Shown piece after piece: positions 1 to 7,578 of a stretch of DNA of 64,000 nucleotides (position 1 is the stretch's first letter; each line of letters starts with the position of its first letter). This DNA is from Nocardia aurantiaca. Lineage in GTDB: Bacteria; Actinomycetota; Actinomycetes; Mycobacteriales; Mycobacteriaceae. The notes under the pieces are model-generated. The model saw only the letters and a program-made list of their open reading frames with translations, made no database searches and was not told the DNA's origin. The position numbers were made by a program, and so were the translations under genes. The stretch lies in contig NZ_WMBB01000012.1 in assembly GCF_009708175.1 (NCBI RefSeq), positions 1 through 64,000 of the forward strand, written 5' to 3'.

Positions 1-4
1 TAGA

Positions 5-124
5 GTTACGGCGGCTATAGCGGTGGGGAAACGCCCGGTCCCATTCCGAACCCGGAAGCTAAGGCCACCTGCGCCGATGGTACTGCACTCGACAGGGTGT
101 GGGAGAGTAGGACACCGCCGGAAC
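5..124 (+). rRNA. rrf: 5S ribosomal RNA
   Basis: Structural RNA of the large ribosomal subunit. The sequence has the bacterial 5S hallmarks, including the loop CCGAACCCGGAAGCTAAG and the conserved GATGGTACTGC of the lower arm. The ends GTTACGGCGG and CCGCCGGAAC pair as the terminal helix, which sets the boundaries to within a few bases. The 16S and 23S genes must lie to the left of the window. Sure of identity; ends are by pairing only. Confidence 0.95.
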
Positions 125-132
125 ATCTTTCC

Positions 133-164
133 CGAAGGCCCCCAGCACCCGCTGGGGGCCTTCG
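133..164 (+). terminator. rRNA operon terminator
   Basis: A perfect 14-bp inverted repeat (133-146 with 151-164) around the loop ACCC sits 8 bases after the 5S end. It is very GC-rich and has no clean U tract, as is common in actinobacteria. Confidence 0.85.
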
Positions 165-196
165 GCGTATTCGGGTACTTTGGTGGTATCCGGGTA

Positions 197-212
197 CATA
201 TCGAGAGATATG
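197..212. promoter_or_regulatory. Palindrome CATATC-N4-GATATG
   Basis: Six-bp inverted repeat around GAGA, 54 bp before the next gene's start and in a locally AT-rich stretch. It could be an operator for that gene. No regulator can be named from the sequence. Confidence 0.3.
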
Positions 213-265
213 GATCCACAGAAAGCTCCCAGCGGTCGGGCAGTTCCGCTGAGGATGGGACGACA

Positions 266-1039
266 ATGATCGAGGGCATGGTCATTCAAGCAGCGCCGGC
301 CGCGCCGGCAGTCTCCGCTAACCGGCGGTCCCGGATCTTCACCTCGAAGAGTCCGCGGTCACTACGCCGGGTTTTGTCGGCGGTATGGCTGCCCGCGACC
401 TACAGCTATGTCGGCCTGCTGTCCGCCATCGCCGTCGCCCTCACCATGGTGAGCGCGAAGTCCGAGACGCGCATCGTGTTGCATGCCAGTACGAACCTGC
501 ACAACCTGACCACGGGCCGGTTCGGCACGCTGTTCTCCAGCGCGTTCCTGGTCGGTGAGGGTGCCGCCACGGTGTTCGTGATCGTTCCGCTGCTCGCGTG
601 CCTGCTGGCTCTGGCCGAGCGCAGGTTCGGCACCGTCAAGCTCCTCCACACCTTCCTGGTGGGCCATATCGGCGCGACGGTGCTGGTGGCCGTGGGCCTG
701 TGGATCGCGGTGGAGTCGCAGCTGGTGCCGAACAGCATCACCATGGTCGAGGACGTGGGCGTCAGTTACGGCGCCATGGCCGTGGTCGGGGCTCTCGTCG
801 CGGTGGTCCCCGCGCATCGCCGGTTCGTGTGGGCCGCCAGCTGGCTCACGCTGGCCCTGGGCGGGGTGGTGTGCTGGCACACCTTCACCAATGTGGGTCA
901 TTTCCTCGCGCTGTGCCTGGGCCTGGGTATCGGCCGGCTCATGATCCGGCGTCAGGCGACCCCGCATCCGCTGAACTGGCCGGAAACGCTGTTGCTGGCA
1001 GTCGGTTCCGTTTTCGCCTGCCTGATGCTGTTGGGCTGA
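266..1039 (+). CDS. Rhomboid-like integral membrane protein
   Basis: A 257-residue membrane protein. The first 45 residues are basic and cytoplasmic, followed by about six hydrophobic segments: near 45-65, 95-118, 125-145, 165-182, 188-205 and 235-255. The segment with HTFTNVGHFLALCLGLGIGR resembles the last catalytic-core helix of rhomboid-like proteins, with two His and a Gly-rich face, but no clear GxS nucleophile is visible, so protease activity is not claimed. The ATG at 266 follows GAGGAT. The open frame extends back into the 5S gene, which cannot be coding. It lies between the rRNA terminator and nucS on the same strand. A general actinobacterial membrane family without known function is the safest call. 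Confidence 0.75.
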   Translation: MIEGMVIQAAPAAPAVSANRRSRIFTSKSPRSLRRVLSAVWLPATYSYVGLLSAIAVALTMVSAKSETRIVLHASTNLHNLTTGRFGTLFSSAFLVGEGAATVFVIVPLLACLLALAERRFGTVKLLHTFLVGHIGATVLVAVGLWIAVESQLVPNSITMVEDVGVSYGAMAVVGALVAVVPAHRRFVWAASWLTLALGGVVCWHTFTNVGHFLALCLGLGIGRLMIRRQATPHPLNWPETLLLAVGSVFACLMLLG

Positions 1040-1050
1040 GGCCCGGTCAC

Positions 1051-1056
1051 TAGACT
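1051..1056 (+). promoter_or_regulatory. -10 element TAGACT of nucS (leaderless)
   Basis: TAGACT is followed by six bases and then the GTG of nucS at 1063, so transcription should begin at the start codon. No Shine-Dalgarno sequence is present. Confidence 0.6.
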
Positions 1057-1062
1057 CGACCG

Positions 1063-1740
1063 GTGCGCCTTGTGATTGCTCGATGCCAGGTCGATTACGT
1101 TGGCCGTCTGACCGCCCACCTCCCCATGGCCCGCCGCCTGCTGATGATGAAGGCCGACGGCTCGGTGCTGGTCCACTCCGATGGCGGCTCCTATAAGCCG
1201 TTGAACTGGATGAGTCCGCCGTGCTGGCTGGAGGAACGCGAATCCGGTGCGGAGATCGGCCAATTGTGGGTGGTCACCAACAAGGCGGGCGAGGAGTTGC
1301 GCATCACGGTCGAGGAGATCGAGCACGACTCCAAGCATGAGCTCGGCGTCGACCCCGGTCTGGTGAAGGACGGCGTCGAAGCCCACCTGCAGGAGTTGTT
1401 GGCCGAGCACATCGAAACCCTCGGCGCCGGTTATACTTTGATCCGCCGCGAATACATGACGGCGATCGGCCCGGTGGACATCCTGTGCCGCGACGCCGAC
1501 GGTGCGACGGTGGCGGTGGAGATCAAGCGCCGCGGCGAGATCGACGGTGTCGAACAGCTCACCCGCTACCTCGAACTCCTCAACCGGGACCCGCTGCTGG
1601 CCCCCGTCGCCGGCGTCTTCGCCGCCCAGCAGATCAAGCCGCAGGCGAAGACCCTCGCCACCGATCGCGGCATCCGATGCCTCATCCTGGATTACGATGC
1701 CCTGCGCGGCACCGAGTCCGACGTATTCCGCCTCTTCTGA
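1063..1740 (+). CDS. nucS: Mismatch endonuclease NucS/EndoMS
   Basis: Cuts both strands at mismatched base pairs and is the core of the MutS/MutL-independent mismatch repair of actinobacteria. The 225 residues match the family length. The N-terminal half is the DNA-binding/dimerisation domain. The C-terminal half is a PD-(D/E)XK nuclease with Asp139 (PVDILCRD), Glu153 and Lys155 (VAVEIKRRG). The tail DVFRLF resembles the sliding-clamp-binding motif described for these enzymes. The GTG start at 1063 is supported by a -10 six bases upstream and by the family N-terminus (MRLVIARC). Its position downstream of the rRNA operon matches M. tuberculosis Rv1321. Confidence 0.95.
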   Translation: MRLVIARCQVDYVGRLTAHLPMARRLLMMKADGSVLVHSDGGSYKPLNWMSPPCWLEERESGAEIGQLWVVTNKAGEELRITVEEIEHDSKHELGVDPGLVKDGVEAHLQELLAEHIETLGAGYTLIRREYMTAIGPVDILCRDADGATVAVEIKRRGEIDGVEQLTRYLELLNRDPLLAPVAGVFAAQQIKPQAKTLATDRGIRCLILDYDALRGTESDVFRLF

Positions 1741-1751
1741 CCTTCGACACC

Positions 1752-2057
1752 ATGCCTCGCCGGAAACCCCGTTCCAAGGAGTCGGCGCGATCCCACCGGG
1801 ATCCGCGCCCCCTGGGCGACGTCTTCGGCCGCACCGAACCCGGTCCCGGCACCGATGACATTTTCATCGTCCGCACCGTCCCCGGTGCCCGTGCCGCCAA
1901 GTCATATCGTTGCCCCGGCTGCGACCAGGTCATCCCGCCCGGCACCCCCCACGTCGTCGCCTGGGCCGCCCACGGCGGGGAGGACGACCGCCGCCATTGG
2001 CACAACGGCTGCTGGAATGGCCGCAACACACGCACCATCACCCGCCGCTGGTCCTGA
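1752..2057 (+). CDS. Small conserved protein with CxxC and HWHxxC motifs
   Basis: A 101-residue, very basic protein. After a Pro/Arg-rich first 25 residues come YRCPGCDQVIPPGTPHVVAW and, later, RRHWHNGCW. The CxxC pair with the later His and Cys suggests a small metal-binding fold. Relatives downstream of nucS in other actinobacteria are usually named ATP/GTP-binding protein without experimental support. It starts 11 bases after the nucS stop, so the two are probably cotranscribed. No clear Shine-Dalgarno is seen. Function unknown. Confidence 0.75.
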   Translation: MPRRKPRSKESARSHRDPRPLGDVFGRTEPGPGTDDIFIVRTVPGARAAKSYRCPGCDQVIPPGTPHVVAWAAHGGEDDRRHWHNGCWNGRNTRTITRRWS

Positions 2058-2206
2058 TGACCACTGCCTCCAAGACCTACCGCGCCGGGTGGGCTGTCAC
2101 GCGGATCGTGTGGGTGTGTTTCGTTCTGGCTGGCGCGCCGCCGGTGTTTCTGGTGCGCCGCCGCGCGGTGGCGCCGGATATTCCGGAAAGGCCTTATCGG
2201 TGGTGA
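2057..2206 (+). CDS. Possible single-pass membrane microprotein
   Basis: Predicted 49-residue protein whose ATG overlaps the preceding stop in the TGATG arrangement, a common sign of translational coupling. It has a short polar N-terminus, one hydrophobic helix (about residues 13-33, IVWVCFVLAGAPPVFLV) and a basic C-terminus RRRAVAPDIPERPYRW. No family is recognised. The coupling and the well-placed positive residues after the helix argue that it is real, but chance cannot be excluded at this length. Confidence 0.45.
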   Translation: MTTASKTYRAGWAVTRIVWVCFVLAGAPPVFLVRRRAVAPDIPERPYRW

Positions 2207-2207
2207 T

Positions 2208-2239
2208 TCCGGGTCGTGGTCGACAGGCGAGACCCGGGA
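2208..2239 (+). terminator. Weak hairpin terminator
   Basis: TCCGGGTC (2208-2215) can pair with GACCCGGGA (2231-2239) with one bulge and a 15-base loop. It would end the nucS transcript. No U tract. Confidence 0.3.
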
Positions 2240-2316
2240 AATGGGGGGATTCGCGGCGGAGACGTTGTCATTACACTGCGTGGAACTGAAATGACATAAT
2301 TTCACAAGGGGTTCGA

Positions 2317-2796
2317 ATGAAGTTCCGGCGAATCAGCCTGGTGCTGGGCGCATGCGCCGCTGTCGCGGTCACCGTCTTGGGCAGCCCGCTCGCTTCCGCG
2401 GACATCTCGAAAGTGGATGTCGAGCTCGGCCAGAGCGGCCCTTTCCACTCGTGGCAGGTGCTCGCGGAGATCAGTCCGTGCACCACCGCCACCATCACCT
2501 TCACCGACAACGGGCAGCCGCTGCACGGCAGTCCGGTCGCGGCGAGCTGCACCGGCGGCGAGGTCTTCGGCGTCGCCTATGCCGGCTTCACGCCGACGAC
2601 CCTGGGCCTGCATCACATCGTGGTCTCTCAACTGAATTCGGATGGATCGGTCGAGAGCTCCAAGTCGCAGGACGTGAACGTCACCTACCTGCCCTGCCCG
2701 AGCACCGGCAGCGCCGCAACCCTGATCTGCAACGTCCCGCCCTACGCCATGCCCGGCACCGGTTCCGGTTCCTTGTCCGCCGGCACCGCCTCCTGA
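2317..2796 (+). CDS. Secreted protein with bacterial Ig-like fold
   Basis: A 159-residue exported protein of unknown role. Residues 1-29 are a Sec signal peptide: MKFRR, a hydrophobic core, then a likely cut after SPLASA. The mature part is rich in Thr, Ser and Val with alternating beta-strand patterns (TATITFTDNGQPLHGSP, HHIVVSQLNSDGSV), typical of an Ig-like domain. It holds four Cys (in SPCTT, AASCTG, YLPCPS and LICNV) that could form two disulfides. AAGGGG lies 7 bases before the ATG, and a CATAAT -10-like element lies near 2294. A decayed partial copy follows at 2834. Confidence 0.75.
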   Translation: MKFRRISLVLGACAAVAVTVLGSPLASADISKVDVELGQSGPFHSWQVLAEISPCTTATITFTDNGQPLHGSPVAASCTGGEVFGVAYAGFTPTTLGLHHIVVSQLNSDGSVESSKSQDVNVTYLPCPSTGSAATLICNVPPYAMPGTGSGSLSAGTAS

Positions 2797-2831
2797 CCAC
2801 CTGAGAACAAATAGCTTCGAGAAGAGATTCG

Positions 2832-2919
2832 ACATGGGATCCAGTCGAATCGGCCTAACGTTGAGCGCATTCGGGCAATCGTGTCGTCACAGCCGACATC
2901 GAGCTGATTCCTCGCTCTG
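2832..2919 (+). pseudogene. Remnant of a second Ig-like secreted protein gene
   Basis: The stretch from ATTCGACATGGGATCC resembles the 5' end of the gene at 2317: CGAATCGGCCTAACGTTGAGCGCATTCG against CGAATCAGCCTGGTGCTGGGCGCATGCG. A later GCCGACATCGAGCTG recalls the signal-peptidase region GCGGACATCTCGAAAG. The middle of the signal peptide is deleted and the frame closes within about 28 codons. I read it as a largely deleted tandem copy. Confidence 0.45.
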
Positions 2920-2941
2920 ATTGTCGATAGGCGCACATAAG

Positions 2942-2974
2942 GAAGGCCGCTTCCCCGGAGGGGAAGCGGCCTTC
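2942..2974. terminator. Bidirectional terminator
   Basis: A perfect 15-bp inverted repeat (2942-2956 with 2960-2974) around GGA, between the secreted-protein gene and the convergent coiled-coil gene. It can serve both strands. Confidence 0.85.
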
Positions 2975-3006
2975 GAACGGATGCGGGTTGTCGCCCGGTC
3001 GGTGAA

Positions 3007-3978
3007 TTAGCTGGAGACGTCAGCGTTCTCGCGCTCGTCGACGATCTCGTCGTCTTCGCGGGTGTCGGAGATGGCCTTGCGGCCGCTCTTGTTCAGGGAG
3101 CGCTGTTCCGGTGCGCCGTCGAGGAGTTCACTCTCGCGGTTGACGGCGGCGAGCATGGCCGGGACCGAGTCGAGCTGGCCGCGGATACCGAGCAGCTGGG
3201 CCAGCACGCGGCCGCGCAGCACGCGCATTTCCTCGGCGAGCTCCTTGGCGTGCGCGATCTTTCGATCCGCGGTGTTGGTCGCCGAGGTGATGAGGCGGTT
3301 GGCCTCGTCGGTGGCGTCCTTGATGCGCTGGGCGGCCTCGGCGCGCGAGCTGGCCTCCAGCTCCTCCATGGCGCGGGTCAGCTTGGTGCGCCGCTCCGCC
3401 ATGGTGACCTCGAAGTCCTGCTGCGTGGCCTTGCGCTTGGCCTCGGACTCCTTGGTGAGGCGGTCGGCCTCGGCATTGGCGGCTTCGACGATCTTGGCGG
3501 ACTCGGAGCGGGCGTTCGCGAGGGTCTGCTCGAATTCGATTTCGAGAGCTTCGCGCTTCTCCTTGGTTTCGGCGAGGAGCGATTCGTACTTCCCACGCAT
3601 TTCGGTGGCCTGCTGCTCGGCGATCGAGATCATCTCGGCGGCCTCGGCCTGCGCCTGGGCGCGGACCTCGGAGGCCTCATCCGAGGCCAGACGCAGCATG
3701 CGGGAGATTCGATCGGACATGCCTTCGGCGGTGGTCGGCGGCACGGAGAGCCGGTCGACCTCCTTACGGAGCTCGTCGATCTCGTCCCGGGCATCCTCCA
3801 GCTGGGCCGCCAGATTGCGGGCCTGGGCTGCGGCGGCATCGCGGTCAGTGGCGGTGACCCTCAGCTCGGCATCGAAACGGTCGAAGTAGTTACGCACCTC
3901 GTCACGGTCATAGCCCTTCCGCACAACGGTAAAGGGCAGTGCAACGAAGCGATTACGATCGGGCTCAGTGGACGACAT
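3007..3978 (-). CDS. DivIVA-like coiled-coil protein
   Basis: A 323-residue, highly charged cytoplasmic protein. Residues 10-45 (PFTVVRKGYDRDEVRNYF) match the membrane-curvature-sensing N-terminal motif of the DivIVA/Wag31 family. Nearly all of residues 45-270 is predicted coiled coil rich in Ala, Glu, Arg and Lys. Relatives include polar scaffold proteins of hyphal actinobacteria (Scy/FilP type, often mis-annotated as cellulose-binding protein). It is not the main Wag31, which normally lies beside the ftsZ cluster. The start MSSTEP at 3978 is preferred over an ATG three codons upstream because a TAGTTT -10 ends 7 bases before it. Confidence 0.85.
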   Translation of the reverse strand: MSSTEPDRNRFVALPFTVVRKGYDRDEVRNYFDRFDAELRVTATDRDAAAAQARNLAAQLEDARDEIDELRKEVDRLSVPPTTAEGMSDRISRMLRLASDEASEVRAQAQAEAAEMISIAEQQATEMRGKYESLLAETKEKREALEIEFEQTLANARSESAKIVEAANAEADRLTKESEAKRKATQQDFEVTMAERRTKLTRAMEELEASSRAEAAQRIKDATDEANRLITSATNTADRKIAHAKELAEEMRVLRGRVLAQLLGIRGQLDSVPAMLAAVNRESELLDGAPEQRSLNKSGRKAISDTREDDEIVDERENADVSS

Positions 3979-3985
3979 GACCCAC

Positions 3986-3991
3986 AAACTA
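3986..3991 (-). promoter_or_regulatory. -10 element TAGTTT of the DivIVA-like gene
   Basis: Read on the minus strand, TAGTTT is followed by seven bases and the ATG at 3978, predicting a leaderless mRNA. Confidence 0.55.
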
Positions 3992-4064
3992 CAGCCTGAC
4001 GACCACTGATGGTGACCCGACCGCGAATGTTGTTATGCCCTCTTTAGGCGGACGGAACCCGGTA

Positions 4065-4535
4065 CTAGTGGGTAGTTTTCGCCGCCGGTTCGACGAGTTC
4101 GACCAGCACACCGCCAGCATCCTTGGGATGGATGAAATTGATGCGGGAACCAGCGGTTCCACCTCGCGGCTCCGCGTACAGCAAACGCAAGCCCCGTTCG
4201 CGAAGTTGCGCGGAAACGGCCTCGACATCGGTGACACGATAGGCGAGCTGCTGCAGGCCAGGTCCGTTTCGGTCGATGAACTTCGCGATCGTCGACTCCT
4301 CGTTGAGCGGAGACAGCAACTGCAGAGCGACTGAGCCTGCCGGGGCGCCGGGCACCGACAGCATGGCCTCGTGCACGCCCTGCGCCTCGTTGATCTCGCG
4401 ATGCGTCTCGACCATGCCGAGGTTGTCTCGGTACCAGGCCACCGCGGAATCGAGATCCGGCACAGCGATTCCCACGTGATCGACGGCGGTGACGTATTCA
4501 GACGGGATGAATTCGGTGTTCTCGGTGTTGCTCAC
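4065..4535 (-). CDS. mce: Methylmalonyl-CoA epimerase
   Basis: Interconverts (2R)- and (2S)-methylmalonyl-CoA in propionate metabolism. The 156 residues form two VOC/glyoxalase-fold halves: DHVGIAVPDLDSAVAWYRDN at 19-38 and the second repeat from about residue 90. Expected metal ligands are visible as His20, a Gln in VALQLLSP and the Glu of LVELVEP. The second-half His of characterised enzymes (HHI/LAY) is replaced here by Gln (GLQQLAYRV), which I recall also from mycobacterial relatives. The GTG start is supported by a -10 element 7 bases upstream. It is divergent from the thiolase gene, as in M. tuberculosis Rv1322A/fadA4. Not related to the Mce transport proteins at 49-55 kb. Confidence 0.93.
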   Translation of the reverse strand: MSNTENTEFIPSEYVTAVDHVGIAVPDLDSAVAWYRDNLGMVETHREINEAQGVHEAMLSVPGAPAGSVALQLLSPLNEESTIAKFIDRNGPGLQQLAYRVTDVEAVSAQLRERGLRLLYAEPRGGTAGSRINFIHPKDAGGVLVELVEPAAKTTH

Positions 4536-4542
4536 ACCAGTG

Positions 4543-4548
4543 ACGGTA
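4543..4548 (-). promoter_or_regulatory. -10 element TACCGT of the epimerase gene
   Basis: TACCGT on the minus strand, seven bases before the GTG at 4535; predicts a leaderless mRNA. Confidence 0.55.
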
Positions 4549-4648
4549 GCGCGCCCCTGGGAAGGTGGCCGGAATGCCGCGGGTTACCTTTGAGTACGGC
4601 TCCGATGGTTGGCGGAGCAGTCACCATACGACGTAAGCGAGGCTCATC

Positions 4649-5833
4649 GTGACCACCACCTCCGTCATCGTCTCCGGCGCCCGCACCCCGGTGGGCCGGC
4701 TGCTCGGATCGCTGAAGGACTTCAGCGGCTCCGACCTGGGCGGCATCGCCATCAAGGCAGCGCTGGAGAAGGGCGGAGTGGCGCCCGAGCAGGTCGATTA
4801 CGTGATCATGGGCCAGGTGCTCACCGCGGGTGCCGGCCAGATCCCGGCCCGGCAGGCCGCGGTCGCCGCCGGCATTCCGATGGATGTCCCGGCGCTCACC
4901 ATCAACAAGGTGTGTCTGTCCGGTATCAATGCGATTGCGCTGGCGGATCAGCTGATTCGCGCCGGTGAGTACGAGATCGTGGTCGCCGGTGGTCAGGAGT
5001 CCATGACCAACGCCCCGCACCTGCTCGAGAAGAGCCGCGAGGGCTACAAGTACGGCGACGTCAACCTGCGCGACAGCATGGCCTACGACGGCCTGTACGA
5101 CATCTTCACCGACCAGGCCATGGGCGCGCTCACCGAGCAGCGCAACGACGCCGACCCGATCAGCCGCGCGGAACAGGACGCCTTCGCCGCCGCCTCGCAT
5201 CAGAAGGCCGCCGCCGCCTGGAAGAACGGCCTCTTCGCCGACGAGGTGACCCCGGTCTCGATCCCGCAGCGCAAGGGCGACCCGATCGAGTTCGCCGAGG
5301 ACGAGGGCATCCGCGCGGACACCACCGCCGAGTCGCTGGGCAAACTGCGCCCGGCCTTCCGCAAGGACGGCACCATCACCGCCGGTTCCGCCTCCCAGAT
5401 CTCCGACGGAGCGGCCGCGGTGGTCGTCATGTCGAAGGCCAAGGCCGAGGAGCTGGGCCTGAGCTGGATCGCCGAGATCGGCGCGGCGGGCGTCGTCGCG
5501 GGTCCCGACTCCACCCTCCAGGACCAGCCCGCCAACGCCATCGCCAAAGCCTGTGCCAAGGAAGGCATTTCGCCCGCCGACCTCGACCTGGTCGAGATCA
5601 ACGAGGCTTTCGCGGCCGTCGGCATCGCCTCCACCCGCAAGCTCGGCATCGACCCGGAGAAGGTCAATGTCAACGGCGGCGCCATCTCCATCGGCCACCC
5701 GCTCGGCATGTCGGGCGCCCGCATCGTCCTGCACCTGGCCCTCGAGCTGAAGCGTCGCGGTGGCGGTGTCGGCGCGGCCGCCCTCTGCGGTGGCGGCGGC
5801 CAGGGCGACGCCCTCATCGTCCGCGTGAAGTAA
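4649..5833 (+). CDS. fadA4: Acetyl-CoA C-acetyltransferase (thiolase)
   Basis: Condenses two acetyl-CoA to acetoacetyl-CoA, or cleaves 3-ketoacyl-CoA in the reverse direction. The 394 residues are standard for biosynthetic-type thiolases. The nucleophile Cys89 lies in NKVCLSGINAI, the catalytic His in GGAISIGHPLGMSG near 350, and the second Cys in AALCGGGGQGDA near 378. NEAF supplies the conserved Asn/Glu. It starts at GTG with the weak Shine-Dalgarno GCGAGG and is divergent from the methylmalonyl-CoA epimerase gene. The symbol follows synteny with M. tuberculosis; a degradative role is also possible. Confidence 0.93.
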   Translation: MTTTSVIVSGARTPVGRLLGSLKDFSGSDLGGIAIKAALEKGGVAPEQVDYVIMGQVLTAGAGQIPARQAAVAAGIPMDVPALTINKVCLSGINAIALADQLIRAGEYEIVVAGGQESMTNAPHLLEKSREGYKYGDVNLRDSMAYDGLYDIFTDQAMGALTEQRNDADPISRAEQDAFAAASHQKAAAAWKNGLFADEVTPVSIPQRKGDPIEFAEDEGIRADTTAESLGKLRPAFRKDGTITAGSASQISDGAAAVVVMSKAKAEELGLSWIAEIGAAGVVAGPDSTLQDQPANAIAKACAKEGISPADLDLVEINEAFAAVGIASTRKLGIDPEKVNVNGGAISIGHPLGMSGARIVLHLALELKRRGGGVGAAALCGGGGQGDALIVRVK

Positions 5834-5851
5834 GAACCTCCGACGTACCGA

Positions 5852-5886
5852 CCAGCCCCGGCCCGAACATGAGCCGGGGCTGGTTT
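5852..5886 (+). terminator. Thiolase gene terminator
   Basis: An 11-bp perfect stem (5852-5862 with 5873-5883) followed by TTT. Confidence 0.85.
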
Positions 5887-6160
5887 CGTTGCGCCGCAAA
5901 GATTCCCACTCCGCCGCGACGAAGCAGACGCGCCATGACACGCGGCGAGCTCACGCGGCGTCGGTCGGCGCGCGGCTTCCCGAACGGTGGGCCCATCATC
6001 GGCGGCGTGGGCCGGAATCGAGTACGAACGGGGGAGTGCGGCCCGCGCAGCCGCTGGACGCCTACGCGGCATCGTCCTTTCGATTGATTCGCATACCAGG
6101 AATCCAGCACGCACGTCCACAATGTGACCAGGTCCACTACAGGGCGTCGTAGCCGTCCGG
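5887..6160. other. Intergenic stretch, no gene seen
   Basis: Together with the terminator this makes about 340 bases between the thiolase and DUF3817 genes. Short open frames on both strands are Arg/Pro/Ser-rich and have no ribosome binding sites. Nothing supportable was found. Confidence 0.5.
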
Positions 6161-6173
6161 CAGAATGGTTGCC

Positions 6174-6545
6174 ATGGGTGATCTCTTCGACCTGTCCATG
6201 GTCGCCAAGCGCGTGCGGTTCTTCGGCCTGCTGGAAGTTCCCTCCTGGGTGCTGTTGTTCATCGGCTCGGCCCTCAAGCGCGCGGATGCGTTGGGGATCG
6301 CCGATCAGCCGATCAAGTGGCCGGTGATGGTGTTCGGCATGCTGCACGGCCTCGTCTTCGTGGCCTACGCCATCAACTGCCTGCTGGCTTCGCGCGAGTT
6401 CGAATGGCCGGGCAAGACCACCGGTCTGGCGCTGCTGTCGTCGGTGGTGCCGTTCACGTCCGTGTTCTTCGAGCGGTGGGCGATCAACTCCGGTCAGCTG
6501 GGTGAACTGAGCCGAGTCGGGACACCCGCCGCCGCACGTTCGTGA
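6174..6545 (+). CDS. DUF3817 integral membrane protein
   Basis: A 123-residue protein of the DUF3817 (YdzA-like) family with three hydrophobic helices (about residues 16-35, 50-72 and 82-103). Family signatures are FFGLLEVPSWVLLF, a central VMVFGMLHGLVFVAYA and the C-terminal VVPFTSVFFERWA. Function unknown. The start could be ATG 6165 or 6174. I prefer 6174 because CAGAAT ends 7 bases upstream, the spacing seen for leaderless genes here. A second DUF3817 protein is encoded at 34703-35113. Confidence 0.85.
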   Translation: MGDLFDLSMVAKRVRFFGLLEVPSWVLLFIGSALKRADALGIADQPIKWPVMVFGMLHGLVFVAYAINCLLASREFEWPGKTTGLALLSSVVPFTSVFFERWAINSGQLGELSRVGTPAAARS

Positions 6546-6558
6546 CAAACTGGATGTC

Positions 6559-7458
6559 GTGACTCGACCTGCACGCCGTCCTTCCGCCGCCGCAGCCGCC
6601 GCCATGTCGGGCGCGGTGGACCTGTCCGCTCTCAAGCAGCCGGCCGTCGCCGCGGATGTCCCGGGTGACCATGCCGTCACCGAGGCCAATTTCGAGGAAC
6701 GAGTGCTGCGGCGCTCCACCCAGGTGCCGGTGGTGGTGGCGCTGTACTCGCAGCGCAGCCCCGGCAGCATCGAGTTGGTGAAGCTGCTGGAGAAGCTGGC
6801 CGGCCAGGGCGGCGGTGACTGGGATCTGGCCACCATCGAGGCCGAGGCCAATATGCGCATCGCGCAGGCCTTCGGCGTGCAGGGCATTCCGACCGTGGTC
6901 GCCGTGGCCGCGGGCCAGCCGCTCGCCGACTTCACCGGCAACCAGCCGGAGGAGCAGGTGACCCAGTGGATCGCCGCCGTGGTGGACGCCGTGCGCGGCA
7001 AGCTGCCCGGCGTCGGCGCGGAGGCCGCCACCGAGCCCGAGGTTTCCGAGGACCCGCGCTTCGTCGCCGCCGAAGAGGCTTTGGAGCGCGGCGAATTCGA
7101 CGCCGCCATCGCCGCCTACCAGGCCATCGTGACCGCCGAACCGAACAATGCCGAGGCCAAGGCCGCGCTGCGGCAGGTCCAATTCCTGTCCCGCGTGCAG
7201 GACCTCGACCCCGCCGCCGTCGCCAAGTCCGACGCCGACCCGGCCGATCTGAACGCCGCCATCGCCGCCGCGGACCTGGAAATGTTCAATCAGCAGCCGG
7301 AAGCCGCCTTCGACCGTCTCATCGCCCAGGTCAAGCGCACCGCCGGCGATGATCGCACCCAGGCCCGCACCCACCTGCTCGAACTCTTCGAACTCTTCGA
7401 CCCGGCCGAGCCGATCGTGGTCGCCGCGCGCCGCAAGCTCGCCGCCGCGCTGTATTAG
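6559..7458 (+). CDS. Thioredoxin-like/TPR protein (CnoX-like)
   Basis: A 299-residue cytoplasmic protein. Residues 38-145 have a thioredoxin fold: VPVVVALYSQRSPGSIEL, then a cis-Pro loop GIPTVVAVAAG. The CxxC position reads SQRSPGS, so it cannot be a classical oxidoreductase. Residues 165-299 are TPR-type helical repeats (ALERGEFDAAIAAYQAIV, AEPNNAEAKAAL). This architecture is that of CnoX/YbbN chaperone-holdases that protect substrates during hypochlorous stress, and it matches M. tuberculosis Rv1324. The GTG start has CAAACT 7 bases upstream. It begins 13 bases after the DUF3817 stop. Confidence 0.85.
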   Translation: MTRPARRPSAAAAAAMSGAVDLSALKQPAVAADVPGDHAVTEANFEERVLRRSTQVPVVVALYSQRSPGSIELVKLLEKLAGQGGGDWDLATIEAEANMRIAQAFGVQGIPTVVAVAAGQPLADFTGNQPEEQVTQWIAAVVDAVRGKLPGVGAEAATEPEVSEDPRFVAAEEALERGEFDAAIAAYQAIVTAEPNNAEAKAALRQVQFLSRVQDLDPAAVAKSDADPADLNAAIAAADLEMFNQQPEAAFDRLIAQVKRTAGDDRTQARTHLLELFELFDPAEPIVVAARRKLAAALY

Positions 7459-7463
7459 TAACC

Positions 7464-7569
7464 CTCGTCATCCCGGGACGCAGGCAACCGCTCGTCATCC
7501 GGCCTACGTTTCGGCCGGATCCACTCCAGCAGCCGTGGATTCCGGTCAGAAGCGCGCCGGGATGACGAG
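7464..7569. repeat. Palindromic intergenic repeat (CGTCATCCCGG family)
   Basis: CTCGTCATCCCGG at 7464 and CCGGGATGACGAG ending at 7569 are inverted to each other, and a second unit CTCGTCATCCGGCC with GGCCGGAT lies inside. Related hairpins occur at 9759-9785 and 53336-53369. It separates two convergent genes and may also act as a terminator. Confidence 0.6.
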
Positions 7570-7578
7570 CGGGGGACC

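Noticed and set aside
23..265. Upstream extension of the rhomboid-like gene
   Set aside because: It would start inside the 5S rRNA and read through its terminator.
4532..5941. Minus-strand frame of 469 codons opposite the thiolase gene
   Set aside because: A shadow of the thiolase codon bias; Gly/Asp/Arg-rich with no domain, and the thiolase motifs are unambiguous.
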